The notes below the pieces were generated by a model that was not told where the DNA came from, searched no databases, and was given only the letters and a program-made list of their open reading frames with translations. From a virus, in IMG/VR virus record IMGVR_UViG_3300005782_000036, positions 1 to 20,005 of that record: a stretch of 20,005 nt of DNA; one strand, written 5' to 3'. Positions 1-7,849 of this stretch are shown here, in pieces. Position numbers and translations under genes: made by a program. How positions within the stretch are numbered: position 1 is the stretch's first letter; every line of letters starts with the position of its first letter.

Positions 1-1818
1 TCTGAGAACCAGGTCGTCGCCTGTGAGATATTCAGTGCTCGGATCCGGGCTTGCGTTCATGTCCGTGTATGCGCAGCGCCATTTTCCCTGTTCGTCTATT
101 ACCTGGAAACCGCCGATATGCTGGTTGAGCGCCTGGTCGACCGCCTGAAGGCTTTTTGGCTTCTCGATCACGTAGGTGAGCTGCCATACAAACGCAGAGG
201 CCAGGGCTGTGAAATTGCCATTGTTGATTTTTGATTTCCTGATCCGCGCCCTCTGCAAAAGATCCCGCTTGATCGCCTCCGGGATCATTCTGTCGTAGTG
301 GATCTCCTCTGTCTGATCGGGCGGATCATCCGGCGTGGGAGCCTCGGCCTCCCTGAATCGCACCTGCTGGTCGTAGCAATGCACAGTTACCATGCCGTCG
401 GCCACCTCCCAGTCCTCGATCCAGAGCGTCCTGAAAGCGAGGAAATCACTCTCGGCCAGCCCGGCGCCTGCGAAGCCGAGCATGACAACTACCTCGTCAT
501 TCTTCATCTCGTAGCGCGAAAAAAGCCCCGATATCATGCCCCCTGGATCGAGCATCTCGATCTGGCTGATATCCGTGAAACTGGCCTTGCCTGCTAACGG
601 ATCGCCGTCTGTCGAATAATCCGGAGCCTCCTTGACAACGTTCGGGTATCCGAAAAGCCTGCTGCTGGCCAGTACGAACTTGTGGCTGTCATAGAAAACC
701 GCCCGCATGGAAAAGACTCTGGGCGTCTCGAGCCTGGTCGAATCCGACTCGAATACCGGCTTGACCTGCACGTAGCGCTGCGTTATCCTGAATCCGTCCC
801 TGGCCGTTTTCCAGGCAAGAAATTTCAAGAGGTACTGCGATCCTGATTCACGCATTTTAAATACAACTTTCGTGCCGGACGGTTCCACGTAGCGCAGCTC
901 GAGCTCGCCTCTATAACCCGCTGGATCCCCCAGGTCGAATTCCCAGATCCCGGAGCCTGTTGCTTCGTATCCCTGCGCCTCGAACTTGAACGCCATGGAC
1001 TGATCCGGCTCGATGAACTTCGAGTCCTCCGCATTGAACAGGTAGAAATTTCCGTTGCCGTGCATCCCCCTGGCTTCGCCGACTTTCAGCCTGAGGAAAA
1101 AAATATTATACAGGCTGTCAACCGAGATCACTATTGCGCAGGGTGTGTACCCGCCCGGCATCCAGACATTCTTCTTGCTGAAATCGAACACTCTCCAATT
1201 CTGCCCTGCAGAATCCGTCTCGATCACCGGGCCGCCGTCCTCGACGCTTTCTCCATCCAGGGAGTGATCGATCACGATCTCGTCTATCTTGTCCGCGCCG
1301 GTGAAAAGGCGCTCGAGCTCGCTCGGACTGTCCACCCTCTCGCGACTTCCCCCATACCAATGCGCGTGCAGCGCTCTGTTCGGATGCTGGAAATTGGTGA
1401 GAAGGAATATTTTGCTGTTGCCCTTGTAAGTGTTCTCCCTGTTCTCGAGGCCGATATAAAGTTTCTGCAGCTTGAACGCCCTGGAGAACTGGACTACCTG
1501 GGCCGCAGTCATCAAATAACCTGGTTTTGGTTCTCTTTCATATCCTAAAAAGCGGTATCTTCCTGCAGCGTAAAACCTTCTCTCGGCCTGCTGTTTTTCC
1601 TGCTGCTCGATTATCACAGCCTCCGAGGATATAGCCAGGCGCAGCTCGTCGGTTGGATGATCGACATCCAGGTTCGAGACTTCTTCCCCGGCCGCCCAAT
1701 CACCGCGGAAATTCTTCTCTGCATAGAGCACCGTAGGCTTGAACTCGAACAGCAGCACAGGCTCCACCTTGCCTGCAGCCGCCGCCTTTCTCCATGCTGT
1801 TGTTGGAGTTAAACTCAT
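1..1818 (-). CDS. Tail-tip / hub-like protein, 3' end beyond window (partial)
   Basis: An uninterrupted minus-strand frame runs from an ATG at 1818 to the left edge, giving at least 606 residues with no stop. I translated it by hand; it begins MSLTPTTAWRKAAAAG. A GAGGG Shine-Dalgarno core lies just upstream of the ATG. The middle (roughly residues 400-480) contains a stretch with DPGGMISGLF, then VVVMLGFAG, then LWIEDWEV and MVTVHCYDQQVRF. This resembles the hub-type beta domains of siphovirus tail-tip proteins that follow the tape measure gene. There is no signal peptide or membrane segment. Its place, second gene after the tape measure, fits a tail-tip, central hub or host-recognition role. 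The exact family is not recognised. An AT-rich 500-base gap separates it from the preceding tail gene. Confidence 0.8.
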   Translation of the reverse strand, partial: MSLTPTTAWRKAAAAGKVEPVLLFEFKPTVLYAEKNFRGDWAAGEEVSNLDVDHPTDELRLAISSEAVIIEQQEKQQAERRFYAAGRYRFLGYEREPKPGYLMTAAQVVQFSRAFKLQKLYIGLENRENTYKGNSKIFLLTNFQHPNRALHAHWYGGSRERVDSPSELERLFTGADKIDEIVIDHSLDGESVEDGGPVIETDSAGQNWRVFDFSKKNVWMPGGYTPCAIVISVDSLYNIFFLRLKVGEARGMHGNGNFYLFNAEDSKFIEPDQSMAFKFEAQGYEATGSGIWEFDLGDPAGYRGELELRYVEPSGTKVVFKMRESGSQYLLKFLAWKTARDGFRITQRYVQVKPVFESDSTRLETPRVFSMRAVFYDSHKFVLASSRLFGYPNVVKEAPDYSTDGDPLAGKASFTDISQIEMLDPGGMISGLFSRYEMKNDEVVVMLGFAGAGLAESDFLAFRTLWIEDWEVADGMVTVHCYDQQVRFREAEAPTPDDPPDQTEEIHYDRMIPEAIKRDLLQRARIRKSKINNGNFTALASAFVWQLTYVIEKPKSLQAVDQALNQHIGGFQVIDEQGKWRCAYTDMNASPDPSTEYLTGDDLVLR

Positions 1819-2320
1819 TTTCCCTCATTTAAATCGTTTTTATTGATCATTCTCTTTTAAAATAGAGCTTTTCAAAAGTGTTGAGTTTTTGGCCCTGATT
1901 TCGCATTATCTCCTGTTTTGCTAAAATCGTGTCCCCGCAAATGCCCGTCTAACAAGGGTTTGATTTTTGGTGATTTTTGGTTTTACTCAAAACTTTTTTC
2001 CAAAATCGGAAACTTGAATTTTTTTAAAATCGAAAAAAACTTTTCTTCCAAAAAAACTTTTTCGTTTTTTTGAAAATCGAAAAAAACTTTTTTCCAAAAT
2101 TGAAAACTTGAAATTTTTGAAAATCGAAAAAAACTTTTTTGCTCCTGGAACTTTTGAAAACTTCCGAAAAATGCGAAAAATCAAATGCCCATATATCAAG
2201 GGTTTGCGGGGTTCGGAATTTCCCGAAAACCGAGATAATGCAAAAACTCGACCGAAATTCCAACCTCTTTTCAAATGCCCATATATCAAGCATCTGCGAG
2301 GACAATAATTAAGAATAATC
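1819..2320. repeat. AT-rich, internally repeated non-coding stretch
   Basis: No convincing gene lies in this 500-base gap. It is much richer in A/T than its surroundings. A segment of about 54 bases at 1991-2044 is repeated imperfectly at 2085-2138 (period 94). A 20-base sequence, TCAAATGCCCATATATCAAG, occurs exactly twice (2181-2200 and 2271-2290, 90 apart), with a degenerate third copy at 1937-1958. An 8-base inverted repeat AAAAAAAC/GTTTTTTT with a 6-base loop lies at 2050-2071. Minus-strand frames through it are long but consist only of K/F/S-rich low-complexity residues. Function unknown; it could be a repeat insertion or an untranslated leader of the 1818 gene. Confidence 0.75.
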
Positions 2321-2348
2321 GTAGGGGCGGTTCGCGAACCGCCCGTAC
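2321..2348 (+). repeat. REP-like palindrome, family R1
   Basis: The sequence starts GTAGGGGCGG, has the perfect palindromic core GGCGGTTCGCGAACCGCC and ends GTAC. It is followed by AGGGGTGTGTCA, which leads directly into the tandem stop codons of the 264-residue tail gene. The GTAG at the foot of a hairpin matches known REP elements served by RAYT transposases. Other R1 copies are at 11389, 12694 and 19940. Confidence 0.9.
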
Positions 2349-2360
2349 AGGGGTGTGTCA

Positions 2361-3155
2361 TCATTTCACCTCATCTGCTGTCAAAATCCCATGCCGCACT
2401 GTCTGAGAAAACGGGAATCGCTTCATAGCTCCTCCGTCATTTAAATAAAGCGGATCCGTGGCCTCGCTCGTGGGATAGGTCAGCCACCACCAGTTCTTGC
2501 CCTCTGCGCCCGCCTGTGTCCACCACAGGGCTAACAGATCGTATTTTGCATCTGTCAGATTTGCGAATTCCGCCTGCAGTACTCGCCGCTTGAACCTGAA
2601 CACCCATTGAGAGCTCCCGCCAGCGCCGGCTACCATCTCCCCGATCTTCTCCTCCTGGTACGGGTCGAACTCTCCATAAGGCCCGAAAGTGAGCTCGATC
2701 CGTTTGCCGGCCCACAGGTTGAATATCTGAGGTTTCGCGCTCAGGCCCGTGATTCTTATTCTCCAGTATTGCCTGCTCACTGCAATGAACGTGCGCCAGT
2801 AGATCAAGTTATTGCTCAAACCGCTTATCGTAACTACCGTAGTCCAGTCCGTGCCATTGGCCGAATGCTGGAAATAGATCGTGGCCGACCCGCCCTCGAG
2901 GGTGAATCCCTTATCCAGCACAAATGTATCGAGCTCCACTGCTGCTGAAAAAAACCAGGTCACCCGCTGCTCGCTCTCGCCCGCGACTCCTTTCCACAGA
3001 GAGCCCCGATTTCGGTCCGTAAGGAAAGCCAGCGGATAGTTCTCATCCTCGCTCAGGGCATTGCCGCTGCCGTCCGTGAATGAAACCGAATCAGCCTCCT
3101 CGAGCTTATTCTGTGCCAGGATGTGAGGAAATTCGCTCAATTTTTCTCCTGTCAT
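2361..3155 (-). CDS. Tail protein with discoidin-like beta-sandwich, after tape measure
   Basis: Encodes 264 residues and has no signal peptide. The central part (about residues 68-140, from VTWFFSAAVELDTFVLDKG through YWRIRITGL) has the aromatic-rich alternating pattern of a discoidin/carbohydrate-binding-like beta sandwich. The last third is rich in W and Y. It lies directly downstream of the tape measure gene, where siphoviruses place the distal-tail protein or its functional replacement, so a tail-tip adaptor is the best inference. Start choice is open: ATG 3155 lies at the edge of a repeat, while a TTG at 3140 has a well-placed AGGAG five bases upstream, which would shorten the protein by five residues. 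The gene ends in TGATGA. Confidence 0.7.
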   Translation of the reverse strand: MTGEKLSEFPHILAQNKLEEADSVSFTDGSGNALSEDENYPLAFLTDRNRGSLWKGVAGESEQRVTWFFSAAVELDTFVLDKGFTLEGGSATIYFQHSANGTDWTTVVTISGLSNNLIYWRTFIAVSRQYWRIRITGLSAKPQIFNLWAGKRIELTFGPYGEFDPYQEEKIGEMVAGAGGSSQWVFRFKRRVLQAEFANLTDAKYDLLALWWTQAGAEGKNWWWLTYPTSEATDPLYLNDGGAMKRFPFSQTVRHGILTADEVK

Positions 3156-3202
3156 TCCCCTCTATCAAGAGGGGTGCCTGCGTCAGCAGGCGGGGTGTGT
3201 TA
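3156..3202 (+). repeat. Stop-codon-linked palindromic repeat (R4 variant)
   Basis: This repeat fills the whole gap between the tape measure gene and the next tail gene. It has the arm CCCCTCTATCAAGAGGGG, then a small palindrome GCCTGCGTCAGCAGGC, then GGGGTGTGTTA. The final TTA is the stop codon (TAA) of the minus-strand tape measure gene. The left arm CCCCTCTATC and the right arm GGGGTGTGTTA are the same as those flanking the R2 element at 5578. Confidence 0.85.
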
Positions 3203-4855
3203 CCCGCTCGGCAGCGATCCGCTGCGCTGCATCTCGTAAATCCGGTTGCGAAGGACCCGGTCTACTCCGGCGCGTCCGAGCGCAGCATCCAGGCCTCCCT
3301 CGCCGCCCGTATTGATCACCACTACCTGCGGCGCCCCTCCGCCCGATCCGCCCTGGCTGCCATAGCTTGTTCCCCCGTATCCCGCGCCTCCGCCGTAACC
3401 TCCGCCTCCGCTGGGCCGTCCTGCAAAACCGCTCATCGATCCGCCCAGAGCCTGAAGTGCAATCCCCGCGGCAACAGCCCCGCCACCTTTGGCTCCCCAA
3501 GAGAGAGCCATTTCAGCCAGACCGGAAAGCATGTACATCTGTCCCTGGCGGATCGCGATCTGGGCCAGTGCGGAAAGCATGCTGCGTTTCATCGCCTCTG
3601 CCGCCGACATCGAGCCAGAAGCCCACACCTGGAAGAAATTGCTCACTCCCAGGGTCATCATGTCCAGGGAAGCTATTGTGAAATCCGAGTATTCTCGCTG
3701 CTTTTTGGTAATATTTCCTAATACATCTTCAAGCTCCGTCATTTTTTGGATATATGCATCTGCAGCCGCGGTTGGAGGCGCGCCAGGAATTTCCATTCCA
3801 GAAGGCATCGGCGCAGCAGGAGGAGCGATTAATCCAGGAAGGGCTGGTCTCGCCGGTAATTCAAATTCCGGGCGGGCTTCAATTTTTCTTTGCTCGGCAG
3901 CAACTCTACCAGCCAGAATACGAGCCATTGCCAGATTGATTTTACCTGTTTGCCATTCAATTTTTTCGTATTCAAATCTCATTCTCTCCGGCATCATAGT
4001 CCGGGCTACTTTAGCCCATTCCATTGCGATTATTTTTTCATCTACTTTTATGAGCCCGAGAGCAACTGCATCAAGGCGGTTAGCAGTATCGAAAAGTTGT
4101 TCGTTTAGACCTCCGACCCCATATGCGAATGTGGTAATCTCTGTGGCTGCATTTGATACGAGAGGGGCAAATGGCTTAAAACCGGATTCCATCAAATCGC
4201 CTATTGCATTCCACATCTGCTGGATCGCGCCCCCGGTAGTCTGGGTCATCTGCTCTTCCATACCGCTCATACGGATTTCAATCCATCTCAAGGCCGCTTC
4301 GAATTTCTCGCTTTTCGGTATCGCTTCATCAAGGATTATCCCATACCTGCTCAACGTTGACGTATATCCTACAGCCGCCTTGGCCAATAGATCCACAGCC
4401 GTTTCAAGACCGCCGGTTTGAACAGCAAAATCCATCGAGGCTCGCATTACCCGTTCCATCTGATCTTCCTGAATGCCGCCCAGGGTAATCAGCTTGGATA
4501 TCATCGGCAACAGCTGCTCGTCTCCATAGCGGCTGGCTCTCTGAAGGCTCGATGCCAGATCCTGATAATGCTGCGAAAGCTCCGGAGTGTATTTCCCGGC
4601 AGACCGCAGTGATGCCTCAACGCGCATAACTGCGTATTCTTGCGCTATCCAGAGATCCATCGATTTTTTGCCCAGCGCCATTATGGCTGCTAATGCCGCC
4701 ACTCCGGCAATTTTAAGCTTCCCGAAAGATTCCTGTACCTTGTCTACCTGCTTTTCTTCATCCTTGAGCGCCTTGGTCTGTTCCTTTACCTCGCGAGTAA
4801 CGACCTTGCCGTCCTTATATTTGATCTCAAGGATAATTGTTTCTTTATCTGCCAT
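3200..4855 (-). CDS. Tail tape measure protein
   Basis: Encodes 551 residues, mostly helical. After a charged N-terminus that looks like a coiled coil (about residues 10-48), there is a hydrophobic segment IAGVAALAAIMALG. It continues with long amphipathic helices, a P/A-rich linker near residues 340-375, a second hydrophobic alanine-rich part near 440-475 and a glycine-rich tail (GGGGYGGGAGYGG). This layout, and its place directly after the frameshifting tail chaperone pair, identify a tape measure protein. It sets tail length and is ejected with the DNA. At 551 residues it is short; by the usual rule of about 0.15 nm per residue the tail would be near 80 nm. The start overlaps the preceding reading frame by 11 bases. 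Confidence 0.88.
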   Translation of the reverse strand: MADKETIILEIKYKDGKVVTREVKEQTKALKDEEKQVDKVQESFGKLKIAGVAALAAIMALGKKSMDLWIAQEYAVMRVEASLRSAGKYTPELSQHYQDLASSLQRASRYGDEQLLPMISKLITLGGIQEDQMERVMRASMDFAVQTGGLETAVDLLAKAAVGYTSTLSRYGIILDEAIPKSEKFEAALRWIEIRMSGMEEQMTQTTGGAIQQMWNAIGDLMESGFKPFAPLVSNAATEITTFAYGVGGLNEQLFDTANRLDAVALGLIKVDEKIIAMEWAKVARTMMPERMRFEYEKIEWQTGKINLAMARILAGRVAAEQRKIEARPEFELPARPALPGLIAPPAAPMPSGMEIPGAPPTAAADAYIQKMTELEDVLGNITKKQREYSDFTIASLDMMTLGVSNFFQVWASGSMSAAEAMKRSMLSALAQIAIRQGQMYMLSGLAEMALSWGAKGGGAVAAGIALQALGGSMSGFAGRPSGGGGYGGGAGYGGTSYGSQGGSGGGAPQVVVINTGGEGGLDAALGRAGVDRVLRNRIYEMQRSGSLPSG

Positions 4856-5225
4856 CTCTGTGAATCATCTCCCTTTCATGCTGGGACCTGGCTGTCAAAA
4901 AAGCGTGATAGATTTCAAAATCACGCCATGAGATTTCTTTCGGACTCGGCCTGAATGCCTCGATATACGAATTCAAAAAGAAAGCATAAAGCGTCTCTGG
5001 AAATTCAGACTGATATTCGAGATATTTCTTTATCTCGCAGACCTCGCAGGAATCGCAAATCGGGCATCCCTGCGGATCATCGCCATTATACAAAAAGCAC
5101 TTTTTTAGCTTATCCTGCCTGGGATCATCCGCATGCTTGAAAGCCTCGCGAATGTCCCTGATCAGTTTTTTTGGAACCCTTCCTCCAATCTGCCTGCCTG
5201 AGACAGAAGAGCGTCCACTGCCCAC
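4845..5225 (-). CDS. Tail assembly chaperone, frameshift extension (T part)
   Basis: This frame overlaps the end of the 5548-5162 gene and lies in the -1 frame relative to it. Translation probably enters by slippage at 5165-5171, adding 106 residues (LIRDIREAFK... to the end) to the upstream protein and giving a fusion of about 234 residues. Independent initiation is unlikely: the only upstream start is a GTG at 5225 with a poor ribosome site. The arrangement matches lambda G/GT, in which the longer product recruits the tape measure protein. Unusually, the extension has four cysteines in a CxxCxxCxxC pattern (CPICDSCEVC), suggesting a bound metal. It overlaps the tape measure start by 11 bases. 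Confidence 0.78.
   Translation of the reverse strand: MGSGRSSVSGRQIGGRVPKKLIRDIREAFKHADDPRQDKLKKCFLYNGDDPQGCPICDSCEVCEIKKYLEYQSEFPETLYAFFLNSYIEAFRPSPKEISWRDFEIYHAFLTARSQHEREMIHRDGR
5162..5171 (-). promoter_or_regulatory. Programmed -1 ribosomal frameshift site A AAA AAC, then TGA
   Basis: On the minus strand the heptamer A AAA AAC occupies 5171-5165 in the correct phase (X XXY YYZ) for the upstream frame, and the stop TGA follows directly at 5164-5162. Slippage by one base continues into CTG ATC AGG in the downstream frame. I did not identify a convincing downstream stem-loop by eye. Confidence 0.85.
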
Positions 5226-5548
5226 TGCTTATGCTCCAGCGGAACGCGATCCTTCCAATCTTTCACGCCGGTAACATCATATCCCTCGACCTTCTTTATA
5301 CAGGCATCCCACAGGAATTCTGCCGACTCCCCGAGATCGAGAATGATCCTGCGCTCGGCGCCGATTCCCTCGGTCCGGTTCAGCCGCCTCTGGTATTCCT
5401 TCTTGTCTTCTGCAGTAGGCTCGCGGAAAACATGAACCAGCTCATATCTGGCTCCCTCGATTACCACTACTCGCCTGATCTTGATTTCCTCTACTTCCTG
5501 GAGAGAGAAAAGTGGCTTGATCGGAACTACCTTAGAATCTTTACTCAT
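5162..5548 (-). CDS. Tail assembly chaperone, zero-frame product (G part)
   Basis: Encodes 128 residues from ATG 5548, which has AGGAGG seven bases upstream. A TTG at 5554 would add two residues but is worse placed. The protein is soluble and acidic/basic mixed, begins MSKDSKVVPIKP and has no membrane segment. It sits between the tail tube and tape measure genes, the standard place of the G-type tail chaperone. Its last sense codons read CAA AAA AAC and are followed at once by TGA, which makes a textbook -1 slippery site. Sequence alone does not place it in a named family; the call rests on position, size and the frameshift signal. Confidence 0.78.
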   Translation of the reverse strand: MSKDSKVVPIKPLFSLQEVEEIKIRRVVVIEGARYELVHVFREPTAEDKKEYQRRLNRTEGIGAERRIILDLGESAEFLWDACIKKVEGYDVTGVKDWKDRVPLEHKQWAVDALLSQAGRLEEGFQKN

Positions 5549-5565
5549 TTGCAATCCTCCTCTAA

Positions 5566-5618
5566 ATCCCCTCTATCGTAGGGACACGGCGCCGCCGTGT
5601 CCGTACAGGGGTGTGTTA
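5566..5618 (+). repeat. REP-like palindrome, family R2, with shared outer arms
   Basis: The core at 5578-5606 starts GTAGGGACACGG and ends CCGTGTCCGTAC. It is flanked on the left by CCCCTCTATC and on the right by AGGGGTGTGTTA. The final TTA is the stop codon (TAA) of the tail tube gene. It fills nearly all of the gap between the tail tube and tail chaperone genes. Confidence 0.88.
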
Positions 5619-6656
5619 CGTGGCAAAATACTCTGGAATCGTACCCTCAGTGGTCAATATCTTTATCGGGCTGTTCAGTTCCCCTGTCGAATCGTGATGG
5701 CCCTCGATATCCAGCTCGATATGAAGCAGTCCCTCCTCATAGCCGTAGTCCACCCCGTTATAAACTGCTTTCGGTATGGTGATCTCTACCTCGTCATGGT
5801 CCTCTGGCTCCGAGCCGGTGATCAATGCTCCCAGGCACGATACCACTACCGCGGCCTCTGTACCCAACTGCTGCGCAGCCCGGAACGTAGCCAGGTCCGC
5901 AGCCGCTGCCAGAATCCGCAACGATAGGCTCATGTTCCGCTCAGGCGTGTACGGCCAAACTGCAGGATATATCCTGTTCGCCTCCGCGGCCGCTTTCTGC
6001 CAGGCCAGCTCCTCGTTGATCCCTGATTCGAGAGTGAGCTCGAAAGAGCGAAGCTGAGCTCTTATGTCCGAATCGATTTCGAACTTCCCGGCGTAATTAT
6101 ACAGGTAGCGCAATGCGGCTGCATCTGGAAACGTGTAGGCTGTCAGGTCGCCGATCTTGGTTCCTGTCAGGGAAGCCGATGCCTCGAGCCGGTTCCGTCC
6201 CTCCCCGCGGATAGTCAGGCTGCGCACGGCCAGGTCCTGGACGCCGTAATCGTTTGCATCCTCGAGGATCGCCAGGGTGGTCTGGTAAGCCTCCGGCCTG
6301 GTTCCCAGAGGCAGGAATTTTGCCGTGTGCCCGTAAACCTTGCCTGCCTCGATTATCGATTCTGTTTCGTCCGAGAAAAACATGGCGATTAGATAACCTA
6401 AAAAATCCACGGGCAGCGGCTGCATCGGGATCTCGAGCTGAACGAACTGCCTGATCTTGCCCCTCTGAGTCTCCCAGTCATGGCCAGAGCCGACCATTCC
6501 CCGGTCCGTCCAATGCTCGGCATTCTCGTTAATAATGAGCGGATCTGCTAATTTCAGATGTTTGGTCAGATCGGCTTCTTCCACCGGCGTGCCGAAAGCT
6601 GACTGCTTCTTGATCGACCAGGCGATCTCGCTTGCCGATCTCTGTACGATTGCCAT
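5616..6656 (-). CDS. Phage tail tube protein (major tail protein)
   Basis: Encodes 346 residues from ATG 6656, preceded by GTGAGGT. An in-frame upstream ATG at 6689 would start inside a repeat and has no ribosome site, so I rejected it. The protein begins MAIVQRSASEIAWSIKKQSA and has the pattern of long tail tube proteins: an N-terminal stretch with AFGTPVEEADLTKHLKLADP, a central part with LTIRGEGRNRLEASASLTG and a beta-rich C-terminal half ending in EGTIPEYFAT. It follows the tail terminator gene and precedes the chaperone pair, which is the normal place. No sheath gene accompanies it, so the tail is probably non-contractile. The exact Pfam family is uncertain. Confidence 0.78.
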   Translation of the reverse strand: MAIVQRSASEIAWSIKKQSAFGTPVEEADLTKHLKLADPLIINENAEHWTDRGMVGSGHDWETQRGKIRQFVQLEIPMQPLPVDFLGYLIAMFFSDETESIIEAGKVYGHTAKFLPLGTRPEAYQTTLAILEDANDYGVQDLAVRSLTIRGEGRNRLEASASLTGTKIGDLTAYTFPDAAALRYLYNYAGKFEIDSDIRAQLRSFELTLESGINEELAWQKAAAEANRIYPAVWPYTPERNMSLSLRILAAAADLATFRAAQQLGTEAAVVVSCLGALITGSEPEDHDEVEITIPKAVYNGVDYGYEEGLLHIELDIEGHHDSTGELNSPIKILTTEGTIPEYFAT

Positions 6657-6674
6657 TTTTACCTCACTTTTTTT

Positions 6675-6711
6675 AATCCCCCTTATCAAAGGGGGACACA
6701 GGGGGTTGTTA
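6675..6711 (+). repeat. R4 palindromic repeat at gene end
   Basis: Contains CCCCCTTATCAAAGGGGG, a near-perfect hairpin, followed by ACACAGGGGGTTGTTA. The last three bases are the stop codon (TAA) of the gp37-like gene. On the transcribed strand it would form a GC-rich hairpin right after the stop. Confidence 0.88.
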
Positions 6712-7146
6712 CACCTGTTGTCTCACCTGCCAGGTTTCGATTGTCATTGTATAGACTGTTGCGCCTAAAGTGAGCATAAACGAATCCGGAGCGATCCCCA
6801 GAATACTGATCGGCGCCAGGCCGTCGATCCCCAGCCTCTGGCCCATAATTGCATCGCGCACGTCCTCGATCAGAGCATAAGTGGATTCCAGACTGTAGCG
6901 CGCACTGCGGAAATCCTCTGCTGCAAGAGTCAAGCGAAAGGTCAATATCTCCTTGGCTATCGAACCGTCGCTTGCCAGCTCCTCGTGAACCTCGCCGTCC
7001 AGGGCCACCCCGCAAAAAGGAAAGTTGATTATCTCAGCATAGCCGAATCCCGGAAATGATTTGACTGTCCTAGTACTCAAGCTCGATACCTGAGACACTA
7101 TCCTGGAAATCAGCGCGTCCGAAATAGCTTTTATGCTCGATGCCAT
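6709..7146 (-). CDS. gp37-like tail terminator / completion protein (DUF1834-like)
   Basis: Encodes 145 residues and begins MASSIKAISDALISRIVSQV. Size, the alternating beta/alpha pattern and position directly after the gpG-like gene match the Mu gp37 (DUF1834) class, which caps the tail tube at the head-proximal end. The start codon abuts the stop of the upstream gene with no gap, so the two are probably translationally coupled. The family name is inferred from context and overall look rather than from a diagnostic motif. The gene ends exactly in an R4 repeat. Confidence 0.65.
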   Translation of the reverse strand: MASSIKAISDALISRIVSQVSSLSTRTVKSFPGFGYAEIINFPFCGVALDGEVHEELASDGSIAKEILTFRLTLAAEDFRSARYSLESTYALIEDVRDAIMGQRLGIDGLAPISILGIAPDSFMLTLGATVYTMTIETWQVRQQV

Positions 7147-7647
7147 TTAACGGGATCTCCCTGTGCGCAGAAAACGGCCTGCCATGAATTTTATTTTTTT
7201 CAGCAGCTCGGGATCCTGCTTTCTAAGGTTCGTGGCCACCACTATGAATTTTTTCTTTTTGCCGAACAAGCCGAAAACCCCACCCTTTTTCTTGCCTACG
7301 CCGCGGATCTGCAGGAAATAAGCATGCTTTGCCTCGTTCAGAATCCTTATGGCATTCCCAGCACGCTTGTAAACATATCCTCCTTTCAAGGTTCCCTCAT
7401 CGATCAGCTTGCGCGTTCTACCTCGCTTTTTTTTATATTTGATCGTTTTAGCTTCCAGTCCGGGCCAGGGTGCGCCGGGTGGCCCGCCGCCGGAGACGCT
7501 CTGTCCTGCCGCACTGCGGAAATAGCCCTTATGGGTTTTTACAGCCTCCCTGCCAATCGCCTGTAAGGCCTCCCGCGGATTGAGAGCTCGTTTGCCCACC
7601 CCCTCGAGCCGCTTGATCGCCTTGTCAAATCCTTTTGAAGCCGCCAT
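7147..7647 (-). CDS. Phage virion morphogenesis protein (Mu gpG-like)
   Basis: Encodes 166 residues from ATG 7647. It begins MAASKGFDKAIKRLEGVG, is strongly basic and contains the segments GREAVKTHKGYFRSA, GPPGAPWPGLEAKTIKYK and HAYFLQIRG. These are typical of the phage virion morphogenesis (tail S / Mu gpG) family, which completes the tail end before it joins the head. The ribosome site is AGGAG followed by eight bases, and it is the last unit of a 27-copy heptamer array. An open frame continues upstream through the array to 7926, but that part is only RRQESGV-type repeat peptide and is not considered native. Neighbours are the DUF1320 and gp37-like genes, as in Mu-type phages. Confidence 0.85.
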   Translation of the reverse strand: MAASKGFDKAIKRLEGVGKRALNPREALQAIGREAVKTHKGYFRSAAGQSVSGGGPPGAPWPGLEAKTIKYKKKRGRTRKLIDEGTLKGGYVYKRAGNAIRILNEAKHAYFLQIRGVGKKKGGVFGLFGKKKKFIVVATNLRKQDPELLKKIKFMAGRFLRTGRSR

Positions 7648-7652
7648 TTGTC

Positions 7653-7841
7653 TGACTCCTGACTCCTGTCTCCTGTCTCCTGACTCCTGTCTCCTGTCTC
7701 CTGACTCCTGACTCCTGTCTCCTGTCTCCTGACTCCTGTCTCCTGTCTCCTGACTCCTGACTCCTGTTTCCTGACTCCTGACTCCTGTCTCCTGTCTCCT
7801 GACTCCTGACTCCTGTCTCCTGACTCCTGACTCCTGTCTCC
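7653..7841 (-). repeat. Heptanucleotide tandem array, 27 copies
   Basis: On the plus strand there are exactly 27 contiguous 7-base units, each TGACTCC or TGTCTCC, with a single variant TGTTTCC at 765-771 of the 7000s (7765-7771). On the transcribed minus strand each unit reads GGAGTCA or GGAGACA, so AGGAG recurs every 7 bases. The array ends eight bases from the gpG-like start codon and begins about 10 bases from the stop of the DUF1320 gene. All three minus-strand frames are open through it. Similar heptamer arrays (STRR) are known from cyanobacterial chromosomes. Confidence 0.97.
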
Positions 7842-7849
7842 TGATCCCT

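Noticed and set aside
1060-1548. Plus-strand frame of 162 residues near the left end
   Set aside because: It lies opposite the partial tail-tip gene, whose continuous 606-codon minus-strand frame is far more convincing.
1987-2364. Minus-strand frame of 125 residues in the AT-rich block
   Set aside because: Composition is only K/F/S low complexity generated by A/T-rich repeats, and it begins inside the R1 repeat and the end of the tail gene.
3489-4421. Plus-strand frame of 310 residues opposite the tape measure gene
   Set aside because: It is the shadow of the alanine-rich helical tape measure protein and lacks initiation signals.
5616-6689. Upstream start of the tail tube gene at 6689
   Set aside because: The first 11 residues would be coded by the R4 repeat and linker; ATG 6656 has a GTGAGGT ribosome site.
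6675-6711. R4 hairpin as a rho-independent terminator
   Set aside because: No T run follows the hairpin on the transcribed strand, and downstream late genes must still be expressed.
7653-7841. CRISPR array
   Set aside because: The 7-base units are contiguous with no spacers.
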